A stretch of 64,000 nt of DNA from Hydractinia symbiolongicarpus (lineage: Eukaryota; Cnidaria; Hydrozoa; Anthoathecata; Hydractiniidae), in assembly GCF_029227915.1 (NCBI RefSeq), contig NC_079876.1, forward strand, positions 22,136,001 through 22,200,000, written 5' to 3'. The notes under the pieces are model-generated. The model was given only the letters and a program-made list of their open reading frames with translations, ran no database searches and was not told where the DNA came from. The position numbers were made by a program, and so were the translations under genes. Every line of letters begins with the position of its first letter. The first letter of the stretch is position 1. Of this stretch, positions 35,359-48,150 are shown piece by piece.

Positions 35359-36519
35359 TACGTGTAGCGGCTTCTAAAGACTGTTATATGGCCCTTTGCC
35401 TCCTACCAAAGGCCCTAAACCTAAAACACATTGTTCGACGTGTGCGCGCCGGTTACCACGGGTCTAATCCTTCCACTCTCAATGGACTACGACGTCTCAA
35501 GTCACTTTCCGGCGCGCCATGGTTGTACAAATCAATGAACTACGTGTAGAGGCCTCTAAGGGCTTTTATATGGCATTTCCCACCTAACACAGGCCCTACA
35601 CGTAAATCACGTTGTTCCACGTGCCTGCGCAGGTTACCATCGTTCTATTCCTTCCACACTCAATGGACTACGACGTCTCAAGTCGCTTTTCATCGTGCCA
35701 TGATCTTACAACGCAGTGAACTACGTGTAAGGGCTTCTAAGGACTGTTATATAGCCTCTTGCCGCCTAATAAAGGTCTTACACCTATAAGACGTGGTTCG
35801 ACGTTTCTGCTCAGGTTCCCATCGGTCTATTCCTTCCACTTTTAATGACCTACGACGTCTCAAGTCGCTTTCCGGCGTGCCATGTTCGTACAACACAGTG
35901 AACTATGTGTAGAGGTCTCTAAGGGCTTTTATATGACCTTTTACCACGTAATAAAAGCCTTACGCGTAAATCACGTGGATCCACGTACTTCCGCAGGTTA
36001 ACATCGGTCTATTCCTCCTACACTCAATGGACTACGACATTTCAAGTCGCTTTGCATCGGGCTATGATCTTACAACGCAATGAACTACGTGTAGAGGCTT
36101 CTAAAGACTGTTATATGGCCCTATGCCGCCTAATAAAGCCTTTGCACGCAAATCACGTGGTTCCACGTACTTGCGCAGGTTACCATCGGTTTATTCCTTC
36201 CACTCTTAATGACCTAGGACTTCTCTAGACGCTTTCCGGCGCGCCATGGTTGTACAACACAGTGAACTACGTTTAGAGCTCTCTAAGGGCGGTTATATGG
36301 CCCTTTGCCAGCTAAGAAAGGCACTACACGTAAACCACGTGGTTCCACGTGCCTGAGCAGGTTAAGATCGGTCTATTCATTTTACACTCAACGGACTACG
36401 ACATCTAAAGTCGTTTTCCATCGCGCCATGGTCTTACAACACAGTGAACTGCGTGTAGAGTCTTCTAAAGACTGTTATATGGCCTTTTGACGCCTAATAA
36501 AGGTGTTACATGTAAATCA
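35359..36519 (+). repeat. 1,999-bp tandem duplication, partial second unit
   Basis: Follows the first unit until ~36,520, where a GTGGTTTCACGCAC monomer of the 32,160 type replaces the first unit's GTGGTTCCACGTAC. The second unit is therefore truncated or converted. Confidence 0.8.
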
Positions 36520-37839
36520 CGTGGTTTCACGCACTTCCAAAGGTTAACATCGGTCTATTCCTCCTACACTCAATAGACTACGACGTCTCAAGTCCTTTTC
36601 CATCGTACCATGATCTCACAACGCAGTGAACTACGTGTAAAGGCTTCTAAAGACTGTTATATGGCCCTTTGCCTCCTAACAAAGGCCCTACACCAAAAAC
36701 ACATTGTTCGACGTGTGTGCACCGGTTACCATCGGTTTAATCCTTCCACTCTCAATGGACTACGACGTCTCAAGTCGTTTTCCGGCGCACCATTGCCTTA
36801 CAGCACAGTGAACTACCTGTAGAGGCCTCTAAGCGCTCTTATATGACCTTTTACCACCTAATAAAAGCCTTACACGTAAAACATGTGGTTCCATGTGTTA
36901 GCCCAGGTTAACATCGGTTTATTCCTTCTACACTCACCGAACTACGACGTCTCAAGTCATTTTCCATCGCGCCATGGTCTTACAACACAGTGAACTACGT
37001 GTAAAGGCCTCTAAGGACTGTTATATAGCCTCTATCTGCCAAATAAAGGGCTTACACCTAAAACACGTGGCTCGACGTTTCTGCGCAGGTTACCATCGGT
37101 TTATTCCTTCCACTCTCAATGACCTAGGACTTCTCAAGTCGCTTTCCAAACGCGGCATGGTCTTACAACACAAACAACTACGTGTAGAGAGGTCTCTAAA
37201 GACTGTTATATGGCAATTGCCACCTAACACAGGCCCTACATGTAAATCACGTGGTTCCACGTACTTCCAAAGGTTAACATCGTTCTAATCCTCCTACACT
37301 CAATGGACTACGACGTCTCAAGTCGCTTTCCATCGTGCCATGATCTTACAACGCAGTGGATAAGGTGTAAAGGCCTCTAATGACTAATATATGACCTTTT
37401 ACCACCTAATAAAAGCCTTACACGTAGAACATGTGGTTCCATGTGTTAGCCCAGGTTAACATCGGTCTATTCCTTCTACACTCTCCGAACTACGACGACT
37501 CAAGTCATTTTCCTTCGCGCCATGGTCTTACAACACAGTGAACTACGTGTAGAGTGCTCTAAAGATTGTTATAAGGCCTCTTGCTGCCTAATAAATGCTT
37601 TACACGTAAATCAAGTGGTTCCACGTACCTGCGCAGTTTGCCATCGATCTATTCCTTCCACTCTTAATGGACAAAGACGTCTCAAGTTGTTTTCCATCCC
37701 GCCATTGTTTGTAACACAGTCAACTACGTGTACAGGCCTCTAAGTGCTGTTATATGGCCTTTTACCACCTAATAAAAGCCTTACACGTAAAACATGTGGT
37801 TCCATGAGTTAGCACAGGTAAACATCGGTCTATTCCTTC

Positions 37840-38465
37840 TACACGCACAGGACTACGACGTCTGAACTCATTTTCCATCGCGCCATGGTCTTACAACACA
37901 GTGAACTACATGTAGTGGCCTCTAAAGATGGTTATATGGCCTCTTGCCGCCTAGTGAAGGCTTAACACATAATCCACATGTTTCCACGTGCCTGAGCAGG
38001 TTAAGATCGGTCTATTCCTCCTACACTCAATTGAGTACGACGTCTCAAGTCCTGTTCCATCGTCCATGATCTTAGAACGCAGTGAATAAGGTGTAAGGGC
38101 CTCTAAGGACTGTTATATGACCTTTTACCACCTAATAAAAGCCTTACACGTAGAACATGTGGTTCCATGTGTTAGCACAGGTAAACATCGGTCTATTCCT
38201 TCTACACTCACCGGACTACAACGACTTAAGTCATTTTTCATCGCGCCATGGTCTTACAACACAGTGAACTAGCTTTAGAGGCTTCTAAGGGCTGTTATTT
38301 GGCCCTTTGCCACCTAAGAAAAGCCCTACACTTAAATCACGTGATTCCACGTGCCTGAGCAGGTTAACATCGGTCTATTCCTTCCACTCTCAATGGACTA
38401 TGACGTCTAAAGTCGTTTTCCAGCACGCCATGGTCTTACAGCACAGCGAACTACGTGTACAGGCC
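37840..38465 (+). repeat. Second ~17.08-kb block pair, left partner
   Basis: Matches 54,922-55,545 at offset 17,082, then 17,079 after a 3-bp loss (CCTAAGAA against CCGAA). Shared traits are GTAGTGGCC, the CCTAGTGAAGG monomer, TCGTCCATGATC and the TCCAGCACGCC monomer. Left of this, related monomers match at 17,445 (two monomers fewer). Confidence 0.8.
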
Positions 38466-38582
38466 TCTAAGGACTGTTATATGACCTTTTACCACCTAAT
38501 AAAAGCCTTACACGTAGAACATGTGGTTCCATGTGTTAGCCCACGTTAACATCGGTCTATTCCTTCTACACTCTCCGAACTA

Positions 38583-40010
38583 CGACGTCTGAACTCATTT
38601 TCCATCGCGCCATGGTCTTACAACACAGTGAACTACGTGTAGAGGCTTCTAAAGATTGTTATATGGCTTCTTGCCGCCTAGTAAAAGCTTTACACGTAAT
38701 TCACATGTTTCCACGTGCCTGAGCACGTTAAGAACGGTCTATTCCTCCTACACTCAATTGAGTACGACGTCTCAAGTCCTGTTCCATCGTGCCATGATCT
38801 TACAACGCAGTGAATAAGGTGTAAGGGACTCTAAGGGCTGTTATATGGCCTTTTACCACCTAATAAAAGCCTTACACGTAAAACATGTGGTTCCATGTGT
38901 TAGCACAGGTAAACATCGGTCTAATCCTTCTACACTCACAGGACTACGACGTCTGAACTCATTTTCCATCGCGCCATGGTCTTACAACACAGTGAACTAC
39001 GTGTAAAGGCCTCTAAAGATTGTTATAAGGCCTCATGCCGCCTAGTAAACCCTTTACACATAATTCACATGTTTCCACGTCCCTGAGCACGTTAAGAACG
39101 GTCTATTCCTCCTACACTTAATTGAGTCCGACGTCTCAACTCATGTTCCATCGTGCCATGATCTTACAACGCAGTGAATAAGGTGTAAAGGCCTCTAATG
39201 ACTAATATATGACCTTTTAACACCTAATAAAAGCCTTACACGTAAAACATGTGGTTCCATGTGTTAGCCCAGGTTAACATCGGTCTATTCCTTCTACACT
39301 CTCCGAACTACGACGTCTGAACTCATTTTCCATCGCGCCATGGTCTTACAACACAGTGAACTACGTGTAGAGGCCTCTAAAGATTGTTATATGGCCTCTT
39401 GCCGCCTCGTAAAAGCTTTACACGTAATTCACATGTTTCCACGTGCCTGAGCACGTTAAGAACGGTCTATTCCTCCTACACTCAATTGAGTACGACGTCT
39501 CAAGTCCTGTTCCATCGTGCCATGATCTTACAACGCAGTGAATAAGGTGTAAGGGCCTCTAAGGGCTGTTATATGGCCTTTTACCACCTAATAAAAGCCT
39601 TACACGTAAAACATGTGGTTCCATGTGTTAGCACAGGTAAACATTGGTCTATTCCTTCTACACTCACAGGACTACGACGTCTGAACTCATTTTCCATCGC
39701 GCCATGGTCTTACAACACAGTGAACTACGTGTAAAGGCCTCTAAAGATTGTTATAAGGCCTCTTGCCGCCTAGTAAACATTTTACACATAATTCACATGT
39801 TTCCACGTCCCTGAGCACGTTAAGAACGGTCTATTCCTCCTACACTCAATTGAGTACGACGTCTCAAGTCCTGTTCCATCGTGCCATGATCTTACAACGC
39901 AGTGAATAAGATGTAAGGGCCTCTAAGGACTGTTATATGACCTTTTACCACCTAATAAAAGCCTTACACGTAGAACATGTGGTTCCATGTGTTAGCCCAG
40001 GTTAACATCG
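38583..40010 (+). repeat. Alternating dimer/tetramer repeat (364/728 bp)
   Basis: The CACGTTAAGAACGG motif occurs at 38,724, 39,088, 39,452 and 39,816, exactly 364 bp apart. Alternate copies are most alike: 38,724 with 39,452 (TTTACACGTAATTC) and 39,088 with 39,816 (TTACACATAATTC, ACGTCCCTGAG). The true unit is therefore a 728-bp tetramer built from a duplicated dimer. A fifth copy at 42,181 belongs to the next duplication. Confidence 0.9.
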
Positions 40011-41145
40011 GTTTATTCCTTCAACACTCACCGGACTACGACGTCTCAAGTCATTTTTTATCGCGCCATGGTCTTATAACACAGTGAACTACTTGTAGAG
40101 GTCTCTAAAGACTGTTATATGGACCTTTGCCTCCTAACAAAGGCCCTACACGTAAATCACGTGGTTCCATGTGCCTGCTAAGGTTACCATTGGTCTATTC
40201 CTGTTACACTCAACGGACTACGACGTTTTAAGTCGTTCTCCGGCGTGCCATGGTCTTACAACACAGTGAACTGCGTGTAGAGGCTTCTAAGGACAGTTAT
40301 ATGGCCTCTTGCCGCCTGATAAAGGCCTTACACCTAAAAGACGTGGTTCGACGTTTCTGCGCAGTTTCCCATCGGTCTATTCCTTCCACTCTCAATGACC
40401 TACGACGTCTCAAGTCGCTTTTCGGCGCGCCATGGTCGCACAACGCAGTAAACTACGTTTAAAGGCTTCTATGGGCTGTTATATAGCCCTTTGCCACCTA
40501 ACAAAGGCCCTTCACGTACATCACGTGGTTCCACGTGCCTGCGCACGTTACCATCGGTCTATTTCTTTCACTCTCAATGGAGTACGACGTCTCAAGTCGT
40601 TTTCCGTCGCGCCATTGTCTTACAGCACAGTGCACTACCTGTAGAGGCCTCTAAGCGCTCTTATATGACCTTTTACCACCTAATAAAAGCCTTACACGTA
40701 AAACATGTGGTTCCATGTGTTAGTGCAGGTTAACATCGGTCTATTCCTTCTACACTCACCGAACTACGACGTCTGAACTCATTTTCCATCGGGCCATGGT
40801 CTTACAACACAGTGAATTACGTGTAGAAGCCTCTAAAGATTGTTATATGGCCTCTTGCCGCTTATTAAAAGCTTTACACGTAAATCACGTGGTTCCACCT
40901 GCCTGAGCAGGTTCCCATCGCTCTATTCCTTCCACTCTTAATGACCTACGACGTCTCAAGTCGCTTTCCGGCACGCCATGGGCGTACAACACAGTGAACT
41001 ACGTTTAGAGGCTTCTAAAGGCTGTTATTTGGCCCTTTGCCACCTAAGAAAGGCCCTACACTTAAATCACGTGGTTCCACGTGCCTGAGGAGGTACCATC
41101 GGTCTATTCTTCGCACTCTCAATGGACTACGACGTCTAAAGTCGT
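39668..41145 (+). repeat. 2,365-bp duplication, first unit (matched part)
   Basis: Matches 42,033-43,510 at constant offset 2,365 (13 x 182 - 1). The copies differ by scattered bases, including GAGGAGGTACC against GAGGAGTTTACC near 41,091/43,456. Confidence 0.85.
40010..40580 (+). repeat. Three-monomer block present at three loci (first)
   Basis: Subtype order: a CATTTTTTATCGCG monomer, then CTTGTAGAGGTCTC, CCATTGGTCTATTCCTG, GACGTTTTAAGTC, a GGACAGTTATATGG monomer with AAAAGACGTGG, and the TCGCACAACGCAG monomer. The same order occurs at +2,365 (within the tandem duplication) and at +20,532. Confidence 0.8.
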
Positions 41146-42032
41146 TCTCCGGCGCGCCATGGTCTTACAACACAGTGAACTGCGTGTAGAGTCTTCTAAA
41201 GACTGTTATATGGCCTTTTGACGCCTAATAAGGGTGTTACATGTAAATCACGTGGTTCCACGTACTTCCAAAGGTTAACATCGGTCTAATCCTCCTACAC
41301 TCAATGGACTACGACGTCTCAAGTCCTTTTCCATCGTGCCATAATCTTACAACGCAGTGATCTACGTATAGAGGCTTCTAAAGACTGTTATATGGCCCTT
41401 TGCCGCCTAACAAAGGCCTTGCACCTAAAACACGTGATTTGAGGTGTCTGCGCAGGTTACCATCGGTCTATTCCTTCCACTCTCAATAGACTACAACGTC
41501 TAAAGTCGTTTTCCAGCACGCCATGGTCTTACAGCACAGCGAACTACGTGTACAGGCCTCTAAGGGCTTTTATATGACCTTTTACCACGTAATAAAAGCC
41601 TTACGCGTAAATCACGTGGTTCCACGCGCCTGCTCAGGTTACCATCGGTCTATTCCTTTCACTCTCAATGGAGTACGACGTCTCAAGTCGTTTTCCGTCG
41701 CGCCATTGTCTTACAGCACAGTGCACTACCTTTAGAGGCCTCTAAGCGCTCTTATATGACCTTTTACCACGTAATAAAAGCCTTACGCGTAAATCACGTA
41801 GGTCCACGTCCTTCTGCAGGTTAAAATCGGTCTATTCCTCCTACACTCATTTGAGTCCGACGTCTCAACTCATGTTCCATAGTGCCATGATCTTACAACG
41901 CAGTGAATAAGGTGTAAAGGCCTCTAATGACTAATATATGACCTTTTACCACCTAATAAAAGCCTTACACGTAAAACATGTGGTTCCATGTGTTAGCCCA
42001 GGTTAACATCGGTCTATTCCTTCTACACTCTC

Positions 42033-43510
42033 CGAACTACGACGTCTGAACTCATTTTCCATCGCGCCATGGTCTTACAACACAGTGAACTACGTGTAAA
42101 GGCCTCTAAAGATTGTTATAAGGCCGCTTGCCGCCTAGTAAACATTTTACACATAATTCACATGTTTCCACGTCCCTGAGCACGTTAAGAACGGTCTATT
42201 CCTCCTACACTCAATTGAGTACGACGTCTCAAGTCCTGTTCCATCGTGCCATGATCTTACAACGCCGTGAATAAGATGTAAGGGCCTCTAAGGACTGTTA
42301 TATGACCTTTTACCACCTAATAAAAGCCTTACACGTAGAACATGTGGTTCCATGTGTTAGCCCAGGTTAACATCGGTTTATTCCTTCAACACTCACCGGA
42401 CTACGACGTCTCAAGTCATTTTTTATCGCGCCATGGTCTTTTAACACAGTGAACTACTTGTAGAGGTCTCTAAAGACTGTTATATGGCCCTTTGCCTCCT
42501 AACAATGGCCCTACACGTAAATCACGTGGTTCCACGTGCCTGCTCAGGTTACCATTGGTCTATTCCTGTTACACTCAACGGACTACGACGTTTTAAGTCG
42601 TTCTCCGGCGTGCCATGGTCTTACAACACAGTGAACTGCGTGTAGAGGCTTCTAAGGACAGTTATATGGCCTCTTGCCGCCTAATAAAGGCCTTACACCT
42701 AAAAGACGTGGTTCGACGTTTCTGCGCAGTTTCCCATCAGTCTATTCCTTCCACTCTCAATGACCTACGACGTCTCAAGTCGCTTTTCGGCGCGCCATGG
42801 TCGCACAACGCAGTAAACTACGTTTAAAGGCTTCTATGGGCTGTTATATAGCCATTTGCCACCTAACAAAGGCCCTACACGTACATCACGTGGTTCCACG
42901 TGCCTGCGCAAGTTACCATCGGTCTATTCCTTTCACTCTCAATGGAGTACGACGTCTCAAGTCGTTTTCCGTCGCGCCATTGTCTTACAACACAGTGCAC
43001 TACCTGTAGAGGCCTCTAAGCGCTCTTATATGACCTTTTACCACCTAATAAAAGCCTTACACGTAAAACATGTGGTTCCATGTGTTAGTGCAGGTTAACA
43101 TCGGTCTATTCCTTCTACACTCACCGAACTATGACGTCTGAACTCATTTTCCATCGCGCCATGGTCTTAAAACACAGTGAATTACGTGTAGAAGCCTCTA
43201 AAGATTGTTATATGGCCTCTTGCCGCTTATTAAAAGCTTTACACGTAAATCACGTGGTTCCACGTGCCTGAGCAGGTTCCCATCGCTCTATTCCTTCCAC
43301 TCTTAATGACCTACGACGTCTCAAGTCGCTTTCCGGCACGCCATGGGCGTACAACACAGTGAACTACGTTTAGAGGCTTCTAAAGGCTGTTATTTGGCCC
43401 TTTGCCACCTAAGAAAGGCCCTACACTTAAATCACGTGGTTCCACGTGCCTGAGGAGTTTACCATCGGTCTATTCTTCGCACTCTCAATGGACTACGACG
43501 TCTAAAGTCG
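42033..43510 (+). repeat. 2,365-bp duplication, second unit (matched part)
   Basis: Right partner of 39,668-41,145. The match ends near 43,510, where the trimer repeat takes over. Confidence 0.85.
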
Positions 43511-43512
43511 TT
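42967..43512 (+). repeat. Trimer repeat (546 bp), first unit
   Basis: Starts at the CGTCGCGCCATTG monomer, followed by a CATGTG-dyad monomer and the TTGCCGCTTATTAAAAGC and GGCACGCCATGGGCG forms. The same order restarts at 43,513, exactly 3 x 182 later. Confidence 0.85.
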
Positions 43513-44058
43513 CTCCGTCGCGCCATTGTCTTACAGCACAGTGCACTACCTGTAGAGGCCTCTAAGCGCTCTTATATGACCTTTTACCACCTAATAAAAG
43601 CCTTACACGTAAAACATGTGGTTCCATGTGTTAGTGCAGGTTAACATCGGTCTATTCCTTCTACACCCACCGAACTACGACGTCTGAACTCATTTTCCAT
43701 CGCGCCATGGTCTTAAAACACAGTGAATTACGTGTAGAAGCCTCTAAAGATTTTTATATGGCCTCTTGCCGCTTATTAAAAGCTTTACACGTAAATCACG
43801 TGGTTCCACGTGCCTGAGCAGGTTCCCATCGCTCTATTCCTTCCACTCTTAATGACCTACGACGTCTCAAGTCGCTTTCCGGCACGCCATGGGCGTACAA
43901 CACAGTGAACTACGTTTAGAGGCTTCTAAAGGCTGTTATTTGGCCCTTTGCCACCTAAGAAAGGCCCTACACTTAAATCACGTGGTTCCACGTGCCTGAG
44001 GAGTTTACCATCGGTCTATTCTTCGCACTCTCAATGGACTACGACGTCTAAAGTCGTT
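43513..44058 (+). repeat. Trimer repeat (546 bp), second unit
   Basis: Near-identical to the first unit, with small differences such as GATTTTTATATGG for GATTGTTATATGG near 43,748. It ends where a TCCGGCGTGCC monomer follows. Confidence 0.85.
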
Positions 44059-45119
44059 CTCCGGCGTGCCATGGTCTTACAACACAGTGAACTGCGTGTA
44101 GAGTCTTCTAAAGACTGTTATATGGCCTTTTGACGCCTAATAAAGGTGTTACATGTAAATCACGTGGTTCCACGTACTTCCAAAGGTTAACATCGGTCTA
44201 ATCCTCCTACAATCAATGGACTACGACGTCTCAAGTCCTTTTCCATCGTGCCATGATCTTACAACGCAGTGAACTACGTGTAGAGGCTTCTAAAGACTGT
44301 TATATGGCCCTTTGCCGCCTAACAAAGGCCTTGCACCTAAAACACGTGATTTGAGGTGTCTGCGCAGGTTACCATCGGTCTATTCCTTCCACTCTCAATA
44401 GACTACAACGTCTAAAGTCGCTTTCCAACGCGCCATGGTCTTACAACACAGTGAACTACGTGTAGAGAGGTGTCTAAAGACTGTTATATGGCATTTGCCA
44501 CCTAACAAAAGCCCGGCACGTAAATCACGTGGTTCCACGTGCCTGCGCAGGTTACCATCGTTCTATTCCTTCCACACTCAATGGACTACGACGTCTCAAG
44601 TCGCTTTCCATCGTGCCATGATCTTACAACGCAGTGAACTACGTGTAGCGTCTTCTAAAGACTGTTATATGGCCCTTTGCCTCCTAACAAAGGCCCTACA
44701 CCTAAAACACATTGTTCGACGTGTGTGCGCCGGTTACCACGGGTCTAATCCATCCACTCTCAATGGCGTACGACGTCTCAAGTCGTTTTCCGGCGCGCCA
44801 TCGTCTTACAGCACAGTGAACTACGTGTAGGGACCTCGAAGGGCTTTTATATGACCATTTACCACGTAATAACAGCCTTACACGTAAATCACGTGATTCC
44901 ACGTACCTGTGCAGTTTGCCATCGGTCTATTCCTTCCACTTTTAAAGGCCTAAGACGTCTCAAGTCGCTTTCCATCGTGCCATGATCTTACAACGCAGTG
45001 AACTACGTGTAAGGGCCTCTATGGACTGTTATATGGTCTTTTGGCCCGTAATAAAGGCCTTACACCCAAAAGACGTGGTTCGACGTTTCTGCTCAGGTTC
45101 CCATCGGTCTATTCCTTCC

Positions 45120-45690
45120 ACTCTCAATGGACTATGACGTCTAAAGTCGTTTTCCAGCACGCCATGGTCTTACAGCACAGCGAACTATGTGTATAGGCCT
45201 CTAAGGGCTTTTATATGATCTTTTACCACGTAATAAAAGCCTTACGCGTAAATCACGTAGGTCCACGTCCTTCTGCAGGTTAAAATCGATCTATTCCTCC
45301 TACACTCAATTGAGTACGACGTCTCAAGTCCTGTTCCATCGTCCATGATCTTACAACGCAGTGAATAAGGTGTAAGGGCCTTTAAGGACTGTTATATGAC
45401 CTTTTACCACCTAATAAAAGCCTTACACGTAGAACATGTGGTTCCATGTGTTAGCCCAGGTTAACATCGGTCTATTCCTTCTACACTCTCCGGACTACGA
45501 CGACTCAAGTCATTTTCCATCGCGCCATGGTCTTACAACATAGTGAACTACGTGTAAAGGCTTCTAAGGACTGTTATATGGCCTCTTGCTGCCTAATAAA
45601 GGGCTTACACCTAAAACACGTGGCTCAACGTTTCTGCGCAGGTTACCATCGGTTTATTCCTTCCACTCTCAATCACCTAGGACTTCTCTA
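45120..45690 (+). repeat. Block pair at 10,345 bp, left partner
   Basis: Matches 55,465-56,035. Shared rare traits are CGTAGGTCCACGTCC, TAAAATCGATC, CAATTGAGTACG, GACGACTCAAGTC and the CCTAGG monomer. Confidence 0.75.
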
Positions 45691-46131
45691 GTCGCTTTCC
45701 ATCGTGCCATGGTCGTACAACACAGTGAACTACGTTTAGAGGCTTCTAAGGGCTGTTATTTGGCCCTTTGCCACCTAAGAAAGGCCCTACACTTAAATCA
45801 CGCGGTTCCACGTGCCTGAGGAGGTTACCATCGGTCTATTATTTGCACTCTCAATGGACTACGACGTCTAAAGTTGTTCTCCGGCGCGCCATGGTGTTAC
45901 AGCACAGTGACCTACGTGTAGAGGCCTCTAAGTGCTTTTATATGACCTTTTACAACGTAATAAAAGCCTTACGCGTAAATCGCGTGGATCCACGTACTTC
46001 CGCAGGTCAACATCGGTCTATTCCTCCTACACTCAATTGAGTACGACCTCTCAAGTCCTTTTCCATCGTAACATGATCTTACAACGCAGTGAATGAGGTG
46101 TAAAGGCCTCTAAGAACTGTTATATGGCCTC

Positions 46132-48150
46132 TTGCCGCCTAATAAAGGTGTTACATGTAAATCACGAGGTTCCACGTACTTCTGCAGGTTGACATCGGTC
46201 TATTCCCCCTACACTCAATGGACTACCACGTCTCAAGTCCTTTTCCATCGTGCCATGATATTACACCGCAGTGAACTACGTGTAGCGGCTTCTAAAGACT
46301 GTTATATGGCACTTTGCCTCCTAACAAAGGCCCTAAACCTAAAACACATTGTTCGACGTGTGCGCGCCGGTTACCACGGGTTTAATCCTTCCACTCTCAA
46401 TGGACTACGACGTCTCAAGTCGTTTTCCGGCGCGCCATCGTCTTACAGCACAGTGAACTACGTGTAGGGACCTCGAAGGGCTTTCACATGACCATTTACC
46501 ACGTAATAAGAGCCTTACACGTAAATCACGTGGTTCCACGTACCTGCGCAGTTTGCCATCGGTCTATTCCTTCCACTTTTAATGGACTAAGACGTCTCAA
46601 GTTGTTTTCCATCCCGCCATTGTTTGTAACACAATCAACTACGTGTACAGGCCTCTAAGGGCTGTTATATGGCCTTTTACCACCTAATAAAAGCCTTACA
46701 CGTAAAACATGTGGTTCCATGTGTTAGCACAGGTAAACATCGGTCTATTCCTTCTACACTCACAGGACTACGATGTCTGAACTCATTTTTCATCGCGCCA
46801 TAGTTTTACAACACAGTGAACTACGTGTAGAGGCCTCTAAAGATGGTTATATGGCATCTTGCCGCGTAGTGAAGGCTTTGCACATAATTCACATGTTTCC
46901 ACGTGCCTGATCGGTCTATTCCCCCTATACTCAATTGAGTACGACGTCTCAAGTCCTGTTCCATCGTGCCATGATCTTACAACGCATTGAATAAGGTGTA
47001 AGGACCTTTAAGGCCTGTTATATGACCTTTTACCACCTAATAAAAGCCTTTTACGTAGATCATGTGGTTCCATGTGTTATCCCATGTTAACATCGGTCTA
47101 TTCCTTCTACACTCACTGGACTACAACGACTCAAGTCATTTTTCATCGCGCCATTGTCTTACAACACAGGGAACTGGCTTTAGAGGCTTCTAAGGGCTGT
47201 TTTTTGGCCCTTTGCCACCTAAGAAAGGCCCTACACTTAAATCATGTGATTCCACGTGCCTGAGCAGGTTAAAATCGGTCTATTCCTTCCACTCTCCGGA
47301 CAACGACGACTCAAGTCATTTTCCTTCGCGCCATGGTCTTACAACACAGTGAACTACGTGTAAAGGCCTCTAAGGACTGTTATATGGCCTCTTGCTGCCT
47401 AATATAGGGCTTACACCTAAAACACGTGGCTCGACGTTTCTGCGCAGGTTACCATCGGTTTACTTCTTCCACTCTCAATGACCTAGGACTTCTCTAGTCG
47501 CTTTCCGGCGCACCATGTTCGTACAACACAGTGAACTACGTTTAGAGCTCTCTAAGGGCTGTTATATGGCCCTTTGCCACCTAAGAAAGTCCCTACACGT
47601 AATTCACGTAGTTCCACGTGCCTGAGCAGGTTAAGATCGGTCTATTCCTTTTACACTCAACGGACTACGACGTCTCAAGTCGTTTTCCATCGCGCCATGG
47701 TCTTACAACACAGTGAACTGCGTGTAGAGGCTTCTAAAGACTGTTATATGGCCTTTTGACGCCTAATAAAGATGTTACATGTAAATCACTTGGTTCCACG
47801 TACTTCCAAAGGTTAACATCGGCCTATTCCTCCTACACTCAATGAATACGACGTCTCAAGTCCTTTTCCATCGTGCCATGATCTTACAACGCAGTGAACT
47901 ATGTGTAGAGGCTTCTAAAGACTGTTATATGGCCCTTTGCCGCCTAACAAAGGCCTTGCACCTAAAACACGTGGTTTGAGGTGTCTGCGCAGGTTACCAT
48001 CGGTCTATTCCTTCCACTCTCAATGGAATACAACGTCTCAAGTCGCTTTCCAACGCGGCATGGTCTAACAACACAAATAACTACATGTAGAGAGGTCTCT
48101 AAAGACTGTTATATGGCATTTGCCACCTAACACAGGCCCTACACGTAAAT
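46132..48150 (+). repeat. Long-range block, right partner (offset about 17 kb)
   Basis: Counterpart of 29,412-31,080 with about two additional monomers. The match is lost beyond ~48,150, where the left copy continues with a different subtype. Confidence 0.8.
46902..46914 (+). repeat. 11-bp-deleted monomer (GCCTGATCGG), right copy
   Basis: Same junction as at 30,006. Landmark spacing is again 171 bp (46,798 to 46,969). It anchors the ~17-kb block pair. Confidence 0.85.

Noticed and set aside
30006-46908. Deletion monomers as insertion-sequence or transposon footprints
   Set aside because: The changes are simple deletions with no target-site duplication or inserted sequence, and are shared by descent between duplicated blocks.
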